A stretch of 64,000 nucleotides of DNA from Oscillospiraceae bacterium (GCA_017461445.1 JAFTXW010000002.1:83060-147059), one strand, 5' to 3'. Shown: positions 34,346-42,977, counted from the first letter of the stretch. The notes: generated from the letters alone by a model not told the origin. Numbers and translations: made by a program.

Positions 34346-35700
34346 TGGCCATCGTCCATTTCGTAAAAAGCAAACGCACCCAAACCGTGGGCGGTCTCAA
34401 TGCGGTCATCAACTACTGCTGTAAGGATGCCAAGGTGAACTACCATGGCAGGCCGTTGATCTCCGGCATCAACTGTGTGCCGCAATGCGCCTTGCAGGAA
34501 TTCATGAACACCAAGAGATTGCATCACAGCACCAAGGGACGGATGTACTACCACATGGTTCAGTCCTTCCGTCCCGATGACCCGGTCACCCCGGAGATGG
34601 CACATGAGATTGCCCTGAAGCTGGCGGAGCAGATCCCCGGCTTTGAAATCGTGGTGGCAACCCATACGGACAGGGATCACATCCATTCCCATTTCGTAAT
34701 CAACTCCGTAAGCTGCGATACCGGTCTCAAGTACCACAGCAATAGAGAGTCCCTGGAAATGCTTTGGAAAGCATCGGACGAGCTGTGTTTGCAGTACGGT
34801 CTTTCAGTTGTGAAACCCAAGAAGAAACAGCAGCAGAAGGAACGAACCATGTCCGACCGGGAATACCGTGCCTATGCCAAGGGCGATAGCTGGAAGATGA
34901 ATCTGGAAATCAACATCGACGAGTGCATGACTCTGGCTCGTGACCGTGAACACTTCATTCGTCTGATGGAGTACAGCGGCTACGAAGTCAAATGGACAGT
35001 AGACCGAAAGAATATCACCTACACTACCCCGGACGGTCACAAGTGCCGGGATAACAAGTTAAATGGAATCAAATATCTTAAGGAGATGATGGAATATGAG
35101 TTTAGAATCCGGCAAGAAATCTGCTGCCGAAATGCGGGCAGCGCAGCGAGAGATGATCTCAAAAGCGGAATCGGTGCAGCCCACCGTCGCCGTCATGGAA
35201 CCAAACTGGAAAGCGATGATCGAGTCGCAGAAAATGCAAATCAAAACCCTGGGCGAAATTCAGGAGTATCTGGACACTCTGACCACGGAGAAGCAGTTGC
35301 TGCTGTACATGGATCGGCAGCTGGAGATCCTGCGGCAGGATGGGCAAGCCAGCGCGGAAGCGATGGAGCAGTACCGGCAGACGCTGATGCGGGAAGCGCA
35401 GAACACCACCAGCACGATGCAGGATACGATGAAGTCGATGGAGCAACAGGTTGGGAAAATGAACGAGGAATTTGGGAGAGCCATCTTGCAGGAGCAGGAA
35501 CGGATGAAGAATACTTCGAAGAAGCTGTTCTGGATCTCGATGATTCCCAGCTTGATTTTGGTGGTCTGGGAACTGACGCGGCATATCTGGCTGCTGGGCT
35601 GACCAATATCATTGATGACCGCCCCATTGAGGACAGCACCACGAAGCACTACCGCCCGGAGCGGAAGAAGCACCACGGTCAAACCATGGGCGGTATGTAA
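34345..35700 (+). CDS. MOBP-type relaxase
   Basis: A 451-residue relaxase that nicks oriT and leads the strand during mobilization. The N-terminal catalytic domain holds the metal-binding histidine motif HTDRDHIHSHFVIN near 109-122. The segment of about residues 250-420 is Ala/Gly/His/Asp-rich and of odd composition because a second gene lies in the +1 frame across it. The last residues (about 420-451, with TTKHYRPERKKHHGQ) look conserved again. ATG 34345 overlaps the mobC stop. With no type IV secretion genes present, transfer must rely on a helper element. Confidence 0.88.
   Translation: MAIVHFVKSKRTQTVGGLNAVINYCCKDAKVNYHGRPLISGINCVPQCALQEFMNTKRLHHSTKGRMYYHMVQSFRPDDPVTPEMAHEIALKLAEQIPGFEIVVATHTDRDHIHSHFVINSVSCDTGLKYHSNRESLEMLWKASDELCLQYGLSVVKPKKKQQQKERTMSDREYRAYAKGDSWKMNLEINIDECMTLARDREHFIRLMEYSGYEVKWTVDRKNITYTTPDGHKCRDNKLNGIKYLKEMMEYEFRIRQEICCRNAGSAARDDLKSGIGAAHRRRHGTKLESDDRVAENANQNPGRNSGVSGHSDHGEAVAAVHGSAAGDPAAGWASQRGSDGAVPADADAGSAEHHQHDAGYDEVDGATGWENERGIWESHLAGAGTDEEYFEEAVLDLDDSQLDFGGLGTDAAYLAAGLTNIIDDRPIEDSTTKHYRPERKKHHGQTMGGM
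35096..35602 (+). CDS. Nested coiled-coil membrane protein inside the relaxase gene (MobB-like position)
   Basis: A 168-residue frame wholly inside the relaxase gene, shifted by one base. Unlike a chance frame it has an orderly composition: long charged helices with Met/Gln/Glu heptads (about 20-145), then one transmembrane segment near the C-terminus (LFWISMIPSLILVVWELTRHIWLL). An ATG with GGAGATGATGG upstream can serve as start. In RSF1010, mobB is likewise encoded within mobA in another frame and anchors to the membrane; the analogy is positional. Confidence 0.7.
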   Translation: MSLESGKKSAAEMRAAQREMISKAESVQPTVAVMEPNWKAMIESQKMQIKTLGEIQEYLDTLTTEKQLLLYMDRQLEILRQDGQASAEAMEQYRQTLMREAQNTTSTMQDTMKSMEQQVGKMNEEFGRAILQEQERMKNTSKKLFWISMIPSLILVVWELTRHIWLLG

Positions 35701-35712
35701 ACTATATTAACC

Positions 35713-35757
35713 TAGGCGGGGTGCCGGAGAAATCCGACGCCCCGCCCCATTTTTATT
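35713..35757 (+). terminator. Terminator after the relaxase gene
   Basis: GGCGGGG...CCGG pairs with CCG...CCCCGCC around an AGAAAT loop, followed by CCAUUUUUAUUUUA. Confidence 0.75.
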
Positions 35758-35774
35758 TTATGGAGGTAATGCCT

Positions 35775-35951
35775 ATGATGTTAATTCCCATTTGGGAAAG
35801 AGAAAGAAACCGTTTATTTTATGTGGATAGTATCACAAGTTTGGGCACCGTCTTTTCGGTGCCTTTGTCAATAGCTTTCCAGAGTGCTTTCGGGTATTGT
35901 GTGTGCTGCGAAAATCCGGTCACCGTTCCCGTATCCAGAAAGGTGCGGTGA
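35775..35951 (+). CDS. Doubtful 58-residue open frame
   Basis: It starts MMLIPIWERERNR after TGGAGGTAATGCCT, a good ribosome site. However, the frame contains a strong hairpin (GGCACCG-TCTTTT-CGGTGCC, about 35845-35864) followed by TTT, and the protein has no recognisable domain. It may be a real small element protein or a remnant. Confidence 0.3.
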   Translation: MMLIPIWERERNRLFYVDSITSLGTVFSVPLSIAFQSAFGYCVCCENPVTVPVSRKVR

Positions 35952-35953
35952 CG

Positions 35954-36103
35954 ATGGAACCTAAGATTATCATCCACAACGATTTTTGCACGAACGCCAA
36001 CCAAGAGGACATCCAGATCATCCTTTCTGCGGTCACGGAACTGATCACAGAAGCGATCCTCCGCAGCACTGCGGAGGCTGATGACCCGGATGGCGCGGCG
36101 TAG
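35954..36103 (+). CDS. 49-residue protein upstream of the recombinase
   Basis: A small acidic protein, MEPKIIIHNDFCTNANQED followed by one amphipathic helix. AGAAAGGTG lies about eight bases upstream. It ends 24 bases before the recombinase start, so the two are probably cotranscribed. Its end contains the palindrome CCTCCGCAGCACTGCGGAGG. Function unknown; a recombination directionality helper is a guess from size and position. Confidence 0.45.
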   Translation: MEPKIIIHNDFCTNANQEDIQIILSAVTELITEAILRSTAEADDPDGAA

Positions 36104-36127
36104 CCCCGGCAGAGAGGAAGTGACAAC

Positions 36128-37645
36128 TTGGATCGATACTTAATGTATTTGAGAAAGTCCAGAATGGACACGGACTATGATGAGGTTTCCGTTGAGGAAA
36201 CCTTGTCCCGGCACCGTCAGATCCTTGATAGGTTCTGCAAGGACAAGAAACTGAATGTGGTGGAGGTTCTGGAAGAAGTGGTCTCCGGCGAGTCATTGGC
36301 GGCACGGCCTCAGATGATGCGCCTGCTGGATTTGGTCAGCACCGGCATGTATGCGGGTGTGGTCTGCATGGATATCGAAAGACTTTCCAGAGGTTCCTCC
36401 ATGGAAGCAGGCTATATTATGCAGATCTTCCAGACCAACTACTGCAAGATCATCACCCCCGGTAAGACCTTCGATCTACAAAACGAATCCGATGAGCAGT
36501 TCACCGATATGAAATTCATGTTCAGCCGCTATGAGCTGAAAACCATCAACAAGCGCCTGGTGCGTGGCAGAAACCAGTCTGCATCCGAAGGTAAGTTCAT
36601 GGGCTCCATGGCTCCCTACGGATACCGGCCCTACAAACTCTCCGGTGTGAAAGGCAACAGCCTCCGCATTGAGCCGGAAGAAGCCAAGGTCGTTCAAATG
36701 ATTTATGATATGTACGGAAAACAGGGCATGGGCTACAATGCGATAGCCTATGCCCTGAATGATATGCACATCCCTGCCAGAAAAGGGCAATGGAGCCAGA
36801 CCTCCATCGTGAACATTCTGACCAACGAAGTGTACTTAGGTAAGATCCGCTGGCGCAGAGAGCCTGTGAAGAAAGTGGTCAAAGATGGCTTCCTTGCAAA
36901 GACCCGCATCCTGAACGATGACTACGAATTATACGATGGGATGCACGAACCAATCATCACGGAGGAACAGTGGGAACGAGCAAGAGCAGTTCAGGCAAAA
37001 TATAAAAACACCTCCGTTCACACCCAGAGGGAACTGAAGAATCCCTTTGCCGGAATCCTGTTCTGTGAAAAGTGTGGTGCCATTATGAAACGATACCTCC
37101 CTCATCCCAAGGAAAGCCCTACTGCGTGGTATCGTTGCCCCACCCGAGGATGCGATTGCAAGATGATAAAGTGCGAGGTTGTGGAAAACAGCATCCATGA
37201 AGCGATGGAAGATTGGCTGGAGAAATACATTCTCGAAATTGAAGCTGACCAGCAGCCGAAAGCCGATCCCATTGCCGCCGCATTGGACGCGGTTCGTGGA
37301 CAACTCGCTCAGCTCCAGCTTCAGCAGGAAAATATCTGCGAGTATCTGGAGAAGGGTGTGTACACCATAGATATGTTCACCAAGCGCAATGCATCTCTGA
37401 CCAAAGAGATCAACCAGCTCCAGAGTACGGAAGCAGACCTTCTCCGCCAGCAGAGTGAGGGCAGTCAGAAAAGGCAGGCAACTGTGCAGATCATTCCCAC
37501 CACCCAACACATCCTTGAGAATTATCCGATTCTGACTGTCGCAGAAAAGAACAGACTGTGGAAACTGGTAATGCGGAAAGCCACTGTGTACCGTTCTCCC
37601 GAAAATAAACTTTCTATTCAGATTTATCCCAGGCTGCCAAAATGA
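36128..37645 (+). CDS. Large serine recombinase (integrase)
   Basis: A 505-residue site-specific recombinase. The N-terminal resolvase domain has the catalytic serine in YLRKSRMDTDYDE (Ser about 11) and DIERLSRGS near 82-90. The recombinase domain carries GYRPYKL and YNAIAYALND. A Zn-ribbon with CEKCGAIM and CPTRGCDCK lies near 318-347, followed by a coiled coil (about 380-450). It should integrate and excise the element. The start is TTG 36128 behind GAGGAAGTGACAAC. It is the last gene before the proposed right end. Confidence 0.93.
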   Translation: MDRYLMYLRKSRMDTDYDEVSVEETLSRHRQILDRFCKDKKLNVVEVLEEVVSGESLAARPQMMRLLDLVSTGMYAGVVCMDIERLSRGSSMEAGYIMQIFQTNYCKIITPGKTFDLQNESDEQFTDMKFMFSRYELKTINKRLVRGRNQSASEGKFMGSMAPYGYRPYKLSGVKGNSLRIEPEEAKVVQMIYDMYGKQGMGYNAIAYALNDMHIPARKGQWSQTSIVNILTNEVYLGKIRWRREPVKKVVKDGFLAKTRILNDDYELYDGMHEPIITEEQWERARAVQAKYKNTSVHTQRELKNPFAGILFCEKCGAIMKRYLPHPKESPTAWYRCPTRGCDCKMIKCEVVENSIHEAMEDWLEKYILEIEADQQPKADPIAAALDAVRGQLAQLQLQQENICEYLEKGVYTIDMFTKRNASLTKEINQLQSTEADLLRQQSEGSQKRQATVQIIPTTQHILENYPILTVAEKNRLWKLVMRKATVYRSPENKLSIQIYPRLPK

Positions 37646-37789
37646 ACAAGCAAAAATTGCCTACCTGCTTGACGCACCAGTTACCGTATGATACATTATG
37701 TATGCATCGGAGGACAGTACACCGTAGTGTAGGGGATCGTAAGCAATTTGCTTGCAGGCCGCCTGTCAGATGAAGATGTCGAGTGAGCT

Positions 37790-37830
37790 CGGTTGCCGTA
37801 TTTATGCGGTGACCGGGCATTTTATTTTTT
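37790..37830 (+). terminator. Hairpin-U attenuator before the GNAT gene
   Basis: CGGTTGCCG (37790-37798) pairs with CGGTGACCG (37807-37815), counting two G-U pairs, followed by GGCAUUUUAUUUUUU. It ends at the ribosome site (GGGAGG 37831-37836) of the acetyltransferase, so expression requires readthrough. Confidence 0.65.
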
Positions 37831-37842
37831 GGGAGGTAGACA

Positions 37843-38355
37843 ATGACTGTTACATTAGTTCCCTTGCAGGAGCACGAGAAAGAAACCTTTATCCGAAATA
37901 TTCAGGTTGCGTTCAAGAAAACTGTGGTAGAACAATTCGGACCCTTTGATGAAGAAATCATCCCTCGTGATCATGTAACCCGTTCTTTTGATGCAGATGG
38001 TGCCGAAAGCTACAATATCCTCATGGACGGCAAAGTGGTAGGCGGTACGGTGCTGGCTATCCACCCGGATACAAACCGGAACGAGCTCCAGCTTCTTTTC
38101 GTGAATATCGATTGCCACAGCAAAGGTATTGGCTATGCCGCATGGCAGGCCATCGAAGCCCTGCACCCGGAAACAGAAATATGGGAAACCTTTACCCCTT
38201 ATTTTGACCAGCGGAATGTCCACTTCTATATCAACAAATGTGGATTCCATATGGTTGAATTCTTCTGTAAAGCCCACCCGGAACCAGATATGGACTACAC
38301 CGAAGAAGCTCCCGGCGGAGATGGCTTCTGCCGGTTTGAGAAGAAAATGAAATAA
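37843..38355 (+). CDS. GNAT-family N-acetyltransferase
   Basis: A 170-residue cytoplasmic acetyltransferase. The fold is suggested by MDGKVVGGTVLAI near 62-74, the acetyl-CoA loop region IDCHSKGIGYAAWQAIE near 89-105, and the C-terminal YINKCGFHMVEFF typical of GNATs. The substrate is not evident. The start ATG 37843 lies six bases after GGGAGG. It stands between the recombinase and a host-like gene, so it could be cargo of the element or chromosomal. Confidence 0.8.
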   Translation: MTVTLVPLQEHEKETFIRNIQVAFKKTVVEQFGPFDEEIIPRDHVTRSFDADGAESYNILMDGKVVGGTVLAIHPDTNRNELQLLFVNIDCHSKGIGYAAWQAIEALHPETEIWETFTPYFDQRNVHFYINKCGFHMVEFFCKAHPEPDMDYTEEAPGGDGFCRFEKKMK

Positions 38356-38431
38356 TCCCTTGTCAGCAAGTAATACCACAGTTGCATAAGCCAGCAATAC
38401 CACACTTTTTAGAAAAACATCGGTTTTTCTA

Positions 38432-38460
38432 TCGACGAAAGCCCTCTCCCATGGTATAAT
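38432..38460 (+). promoter_or_regulatory. Promoter of the TetM-Rae1 fusion gene
   Basis: TCGACG (38432-38437) and a consensus TATAAT (38455-38460) are 17 bases apart, 33 bases ahead of the start codon. Confidence 0.6.
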
Positions 38461-38493
38461 GGTCTGACATTTCCATGAGAGGGGGCTGATACC

Positions 38494-41031
38494 ATGTCCG
38501 AACAACCGAAGAAGATACCTTGTGGTATTGGTCTCCTTGCCCATGTGGATGCGGGGAAGACGACGCTCAGCGAGGCGATGCTGTATGTCAGCGGGGCGCG
38601 GCGGGTGCTGGGGCGGGTGGATCATCGGGACGCATTTCTGGACACCCACGCATTGGAGCGGGCCCGGGGCATTACCATTTTCTCCAAGCAGGCCCTTCTG
38701 GAGCTGCCCAGCCGGGCGGTGACCCTGGTGGACACGCCGGGCCATGTGGATTTTTCCGCCGAGGCGGAGCGGATCATGCCCGTTCTGGACTGCGCTGTGC
38801 TGGTCATCAGCGGCACCGACGGCGTTCAGGCCCACACGTTGACCCTCTGGCGGCTGCTGGAACGGTATCAGGTGCCTGTGTTCCTGTTCATCAACAAGAT
38901 GGATCTGCCGGGGATCGAAAGGGAAAAGCTTTTGCGGCAGCTGCAGGAGCAGCTGAGCCCCGGCTGCGTGGATTTCGGGGCGGATTTTGAGGCGATCGCG
39001 GAAAACGCCGCCATGTGCGACGAAGCCCTGCTGGAAAATTATCTGGAAAGCGGCACCGTCACCGAGGGTAACCTTCGGGGACTGGTGGCGAAACGGAAGC
39101 TATTTCCCTGCTGCTTTGGATCCGGCTTGAAGCTGGACGGAGTGGCAGAGCTGTTGGACGTGCTGGACACCTATGCCCCGGAAAAGACCTATCCTGCGGA
39201 ATTTGCCGCCCGGGTCTATAAAATTTCCCGGGACCCTCAGGGGAACCGGCTCACCTGGCTGAAGGTGACGGGCGGTTCGCTAAAGGTGCGCTCTGTTTTG
39301 AATTATGTCAACCAAAAGGGTGAGCAGCGGGAAGAAAAGCTGGTACAGCTGCGGCAGTATTCCGCCGAGAAATTCACCGCCCCCGAGGAGGTTTTCGCCG
39401 GGCAGCTGACCGCGGTGACGGGCCTTTCCGAGACCTATGCGGGACAGGCACTGGGTGCGGAGCCCGGCGGCATTGCCCCGGTATTGGAGCCGGTCATGAC
39501 CTACCGGGTGAACCTGCCCAAGGGCAGCGATCCGGCGGTGGTCTGTCCTAAGCTGCGGCTGCTGGAAGAGGAGGACCCCCAGCTGCACCTGCTGTGGGAG
39601 GGTGGCCAGATCCATGTGCAGATCATGGGCAAGGTTCAGCTGGAAATTTTCCGCAGTCTCGTCCAGCAACGGTTTAATCTGGACATCACTCTGGACGACC
39701 GCCGCATTTTCTACAAGGAGACCATTGCGGACACCGTGGAGGGCGTGGGCCACTTTGAGCCCCTGCGGCATTACGCCGAATGCCATCTGCTTCTGGAGCC
39801 CCTGCCCCGGGGCAGCGGGCTGGTATTCGACACGGTGTGCCCCCTGGATGTGCTGGACGTGAACTACCAGCGGCTGATCCTGACCCATCTGGAAGAAAAA
39901 GTCCACCGGGGTGTCCTGACAGGCGCACCCATTACGGATATGAAGATCACCCTCCTCGTGGGCAAGGCCCACCTGAAGCATACCGAGGGCGGCGACTTCC
40001 GGCAGGCCACCTACCGGGCCGTCCGTCAGGGCCTGATGCAGGCGAAATCCGTTCTGCTGGAACCCTGGTACGATTTCGTGCTGACCATGCCCACCGAGCA
40101 GATCGGCCGGGCCATCACCGATATCCGGGCCATGGGCGGCGAGTTTGATGCCCCCGAACCGGCAGGGCAGCTTTCCACGCTGAAAGGGCAGGTACCCGCG
40201 TCGGAGGTGAAGGACTACGCCGAGACCGTAGCCGCCTACACCCAAGGCCGGGGACGGCTGCAGCTGGCCTTAAGCGGCTACGCCCCCTGCCACAACACGG
40301 AGGATGTCGTAGCCGAACTGGGCTACGACCCGGAAGCCGATTTGGAAAACACCCCCGATTCCGTTTTCTGCGGCCACGGGGCGGGCTTCAACGTGAAATG
40401 GAACCATGTGAAGGACTATATGCACCTGGAAAGCGGCCTGAAGGAAGAAAAGGCCCCCCAGATCATCACCCGGAACATTCGGGTGGATGACAAGGAACTG
40501 GAAAAGATCATGGAGCGGGAATTTGGCCCCGTCCGCACGCCGCTGTACAACGTCAAGGCTTCCAACCGCCCTGCCACCGAGGAGGTCACCATCCGTCCCC
40601 CAAAGCAGAAATACATCATTGTGGACGGCTACAACATCATTTTCGCCTGGGACACGCTGGCGGAGCAAGCACGGGCCGACCTGGATGCCGCCCGGCGGCA
40701 GCTGTGCGACATGCTTTCCAGCTACGCGGGCTACACCAAATGCCGCCTGGTGGTGGTATTCGACGGCTACAAGCAGAAGGGAAATCCCGGTGAGAAAACC
40801 CGGTTTCACAACATTCAGGTGGTCTATACCAAAGAAGGCGAGACCGCCGACGCTTATATCGAAGCTCTGGCAGACCAGATCGGCAGCAACTACGCCGTCC
40901 GGGTAGCCAGCTCCGACGGTCTGGTGCAGCTCAGCTCCTTCCGCAGCGGTGTCCTGCGGATGTCCGCAAGAGAGCTGAAGGAGGAAGTGGAAGCCGCCCG
41001 AAAGGAAATGGGGAAGCATTTCCATAAGTAA
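38494..41031 (+). CDS. TetM-like translation GTPase fused to a Rae1/YacP-type NYN endonuclease domain
   Basis: An 845-residue two-part protein. Residues 1 to about 650 are an EF-G/TetM-type GTPase: G1 AHVDAGKTT near 16-24, ARGITIFSK as the switch region, G3 DTPGHVDF and G4 NKMD, followed by domains II-V. Residues about 706-845 form a NYN/YacP domain starting KYIIVDGYNIIFAWD, with VVVFDGYK and SSDGLVQL carrying the acidic residues of the nuclease site. TetM removes tetracycline from the A site; Rae1 of Bacillus cuts mRNA in the A site. One chain with both would combine A-site binding with mRNA cleavage. Whether it gives drug resistance is unknown. Confidence 0.88.
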   Translation: MSEQPKKIPCGIGLLAHVDAGKTTLSEAMLYVSGARRVLGRVDHRDAFLDTHALERARGITIFSKQALLELPSRAVTLVDTPGHVDFSAEAERIMPVLDCAVLVISGTDGVQAHTLTLWRLLERYQVPVFLFINKMDLPGIEREKLLRQLQEQLSPGCVDFGADFEAIAENAAMCDEALLENYLESGTVTEGNLRGLVAKRKLFPCCFGSGLKLDGVAELLDVLDTYAPEKTYPAEFAARVYKISRDPQGNRLTWLKVTGGSLKVRSVLNYVNQKGEQREEKLVQLRQYSAEKFTAPEEVFAGQLTAVTGLSETYAGQALGAEPGGIAPVLEPVMTYRVNLPKGSDPAVVCPKLRLLEEEDPQLHLLWEGGQIHVQIMGKVQLEIFRSLVQQRFNLDITLDDRRIFYKETIADTVEGVGHFEPLRHYAECHLLLEPLPRGSGLVFDTVCPLDVLDVNYQRLILTHLEEKVHRGVLTGAPITDMKITLLVGKAHLKHTEGGDFRQATYRAVRQGLMQAKSVLLEPWYDFVLTMPTEQIGRAITDIRAMGGEFDAPEPAGQLSTLKGQVPASEVKDYAETVAAYTQGRGRLQLALSGYAPCHNTEDVVAELGYDPEADLENTPDSVFCGHGAGFNVKWNHVKDYMHLESGLKEEKAPQIITRNIRVDDKELEKIMEREFGPVRTPLYNVKASNRPATEEVTIRPPKQKYIIVDGYNIIFAWDTLAEQARADLDAARRQLCDMLSSYAGYTKCRLVVVFDGYKQKGNPGEKTRFHNIQVVYTKEGETADAYIEALADQIGSNYAVRVASSDGLVQLSSFRSGVLRMSARELKEEVEAARKEMGKHFHK

Positions 41032-41140
41032 CAGAATTTGGGGAATAAGAAAAACTTACAAAGAAGCGATAAATAACGCTTCCCTTTTTGGTAAATATGG
41101 TGTAGAATGGATTATATTACATAAACAGGAGGAATTTATT

Positions 41141-41599
41141 GTGAGCCACCACGTTCCCCATTCCGACGATCCGAAAGTCCAGGCCTACATCGATAAGCTT
41201 GCCCGCCGGGACCGGCGCATTGAGCACACCTTCCGCCGCGCCCTGCATACCATCGAGCGGATCATTGCCGTGATCACCCTGCTGGCTCTGCTGGCGGCCC
41301 TGGGGTTGGAGATCTACCACATGTTCACGGAGGAGGGCTACTTCTCCGATGTGAGCCATGTGCTCCACAACCTGCTGACCATCGTGGTCGGACTGGAGTT
41401 CGTGCGAATGCTCATCGACACCACCCCCGCCAACATCCTGGAGGTGCTGACCGTGGCTATCACCCGCCATGTTGTGCTGAGCCATGACGACCCCTGGAGC
41501 AACGTGGCCTCCATCGCCTGCATCGCCGGCCTTTTCGCCGTCCGCCGCTTCCTGATCCGCCGCAGCGAGCTGAAGGAAGAAATGGTCGAAGTCGAATAA
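41141..41599 (+). CDS. PsiE-like small membrane protein
   Basis: A 152-residue membrane protein resembling the phosphate-starvation-inducible E family (PF06146). It has a charged N-terminus, hydrophobic helices at about 42-62, 75-95 and 120-140, and a charged C-terminus. The conserved-looking part is VVGLEFVRMLIDTTPANILEVL near 82-103. The start is GTG 41141, eight bases after GGAGG. Function of the family is unknown. A bidirectional terminator separates it from the converging antiporter gene. Confidence 0.75.
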   Translation: MSHHVPHSDDPKVQAYIDKLARRDRRIEHTFRRALHTIERIIAVITLLALLAALGLEIYHMFTEEGYFSDVSHVLHNLLTIVVGLEFVRMLIDTTPANILEVLTVAITRHVVLSHDDPWSNVASIACIAGLFAVRRFLIRRSELKEEMVEVE

Positions 41600-41615
41600 A
41601 TCCTTACATAATAAC

Positions 41616-41641
41616 AGCCCGGAGGAAAAATCCTCCGGGCT
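41616..41641. terminator. Bidirectional terminator between converging genes
   Basis: A perfect 11-base stem (41616-41626 with 41631-41641) lies between the PsiE-like gene and the antiporter gene. It carries an AAAA loop. Confidence 0.7.
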
Positions 41642-41653
41642 GTGTATTTTGGT

Positions 41654-42934
41654 TTATACGCCGTAAATGACCCAAATCAGGATGTAGGCGGGAATGACGG
41701 CAGCCATTGTAAAGGGGATGCCAATCTTGAAGAAGTCACCGTTGGAGACCTCATAGCCCTCCTTGCGCAGGATGCCGATGCCGGTGATGTTAGCAGACGC
41801 GCCGATGGGGGTGCAGTTGCCGCCCAGGGTGGCACCGGACAGCAGGCCAAAGTACAGGGGGGTGGGATCGATGCCCATCTCCACCGCGATACCGGCGATG
41901 ACAGGGATCATGGTGGCAACATAAGGAATGTTATCAATAAAGGCGGAAATCAGAACGGAAGCCCAGACGATGATGGTGTACATCAGGAAAGGATTGCCCG
42001 CGCCCAGCTTTGCCAGCAGCTGTGCCAGAGCGTCGATGACACCCATGTTGGAGATGCCGCCGATCATCAGGAACAGGCCAACCAGCAGGCCCAGAGTTTC
42101 CAGATCGATAGCCTTCAGGGGGCCGGTGATGGCCTCGATATTCTTGTTGCGGATATAGTTATAGATCAGGCCGATAACCAGCAGCGCGCAGCAAATCAGG
42201 CCGTTGGTCTCAGCGGGCAGGTTCCAGCTGTCGGGAGCGAAGGAGGCCAGGATCAGCAGGCCAATGGCACCGAACAGCAGGACAGTGGGAACATAGTCGG
42301 TGACCTCGGTCATCTTGCCGGACTTAGGGATGGCACCCTTTTCCTTGCGGAAGACGAAGTAAACGATCAGTGCGGACAGAACCGCGCCCAGCTCCACCAC
42401 GAAGAACATAGACAGCTTGCCATGATAGAAGAAGAAATCCATGAAGGTCATGTCCAGAGCGGAGCCCAGCATGATGGCGGTGGTGTCGCCAACCAAGGTA
42501 GCGGCACCCTGGAGGTTAGAGGAAACAGCAATGGAGATGATGAAGGGAACGGGATTGGTCTTCAGCTTCTTGCAGATCTCGATGGCAACGGGAGCAACCA
42601 TCAATACGGTGGCCACATTGTCAACGAATGCGGAGATGATGCCGGCGAACAGGCTCAGACAGACGGCAGCCCACTGGACGTTGGGAACCTTGTCCATGAT
42701 CATGTCAGCCATACGCTCGGGCATGTGGCTGTCGATGAACAGCTGAACCAGACCCATGGTGCCGCCGATCATCAGCAGGACGTTGAAGTCCAGGGAGGGG
42801 ATGATCTCGTTCAGGGGCAGCATGCTGGTCAGAACGAAAATCAGGCCGGAGGCCAGGGCGATGTAGGGGCGGTACTTGCTGAAGGTGAGCATCAGCACAT
42901 AGGTTGCGGCAAACAGAATAATTGCAGGTATCAT
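41654..42934 (-). CDS. ArsB/NhaD-superfamily ion transporter (SLC13/citrate-MHS type)
   Basis: A 426-residue protein with about eleven to twelve membrane segments. The two inverted repeat halves contain FVDNVATVLMVAPVAIE and FIDNIPYVATMIPVIAG, and the SSNLQGAATLVGDTTAIM and SGATLGGNCTPIGASANI loops typical of the ion-transporter superfamily. Sodium/proton exchange or export of an anion such as arsenite is possible; no substrate-specific residue can be named. ATG 42934 follows AAAGGAAAGGAAACG. Its 3' end was once duplicated, see the fragment at 43237. Confidence 0.82.
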   Translation of the reverse strand: MIPAIILFAATYVLMLTFSKYRPYIALASGLIFVLTSMLPLNEIIPSLDFNVLLMIGGTMGLVQLFIDSHMPERMADMIMDKVPNVQWAAVCLSLFAGIISAFVDNVATVLMVAPVAIEICKKLKTNPVPFIISIAVSSNLQGAATLVGDTTAIMLGSALDMTFMDFFFYHGKLSMFFVVELGAVLSALIVYFVFRKEKGAIPKSGKMTEVTDYVPTVLLFGAIGLLILASFAPDSWNLPAETNGLICCALLVIGLIYNYIRNKNIEAITGPLKAIDLETLGLLVGLFLMIGGISNMGVIDALAQLLAKLGAGNPFLMYTIIVWASVLISAFIDNIPYVATMIPVIAGIAVEMGIDPTPLYFGLLSGATLGGNCTPIGASANITGIGILRKEGYEVSNGDFFKIGIPFTMAAVIPAYILIWVIYGV

Positions 42935-42971
42935 AGCGTTTCCTTTCCTTTGTTGAATTTTTACCAAATCT

Positions 42972-42977
42972 ATTATA
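42972..42977 (-). promoter_or_regulatory. Minus-strand -10 box of the antiporter gene
   Basis: TATAAT on the minus strand, with a weak TTTACG 17 bases upstream, 38 bases before the start codon. Confidence 0.4.

Larger units (their letters stand above)
26841..37684. mobile_element. Integrative mobilizable element (boundaries tentative)
   Basis: The stretch holds a serine recombinase, relaxase, MobC, a DUF927-like ATPase, a polymerase-like protein and small accessory genes, and separates the cobalamin genes from ordinary chromosomal genes. The same heptamer CAGTTAC occurs at 26841-26847 and 37678-37684, near both expected ends; it could be the att core but is too short to prove it. No conjugation machinery is encoded, so it is mobilizable rather than self-transmissible. 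Confidence 0.6.

Noticed and set aside
38356-38410. Direct repeats AGCAAGTAATACCACA and AGCCAGCAATACCACA after the GNAT gene
   Set aside because: Only two copies with three mismatches and no partner at the left end of the element, so not called as an attachment site.
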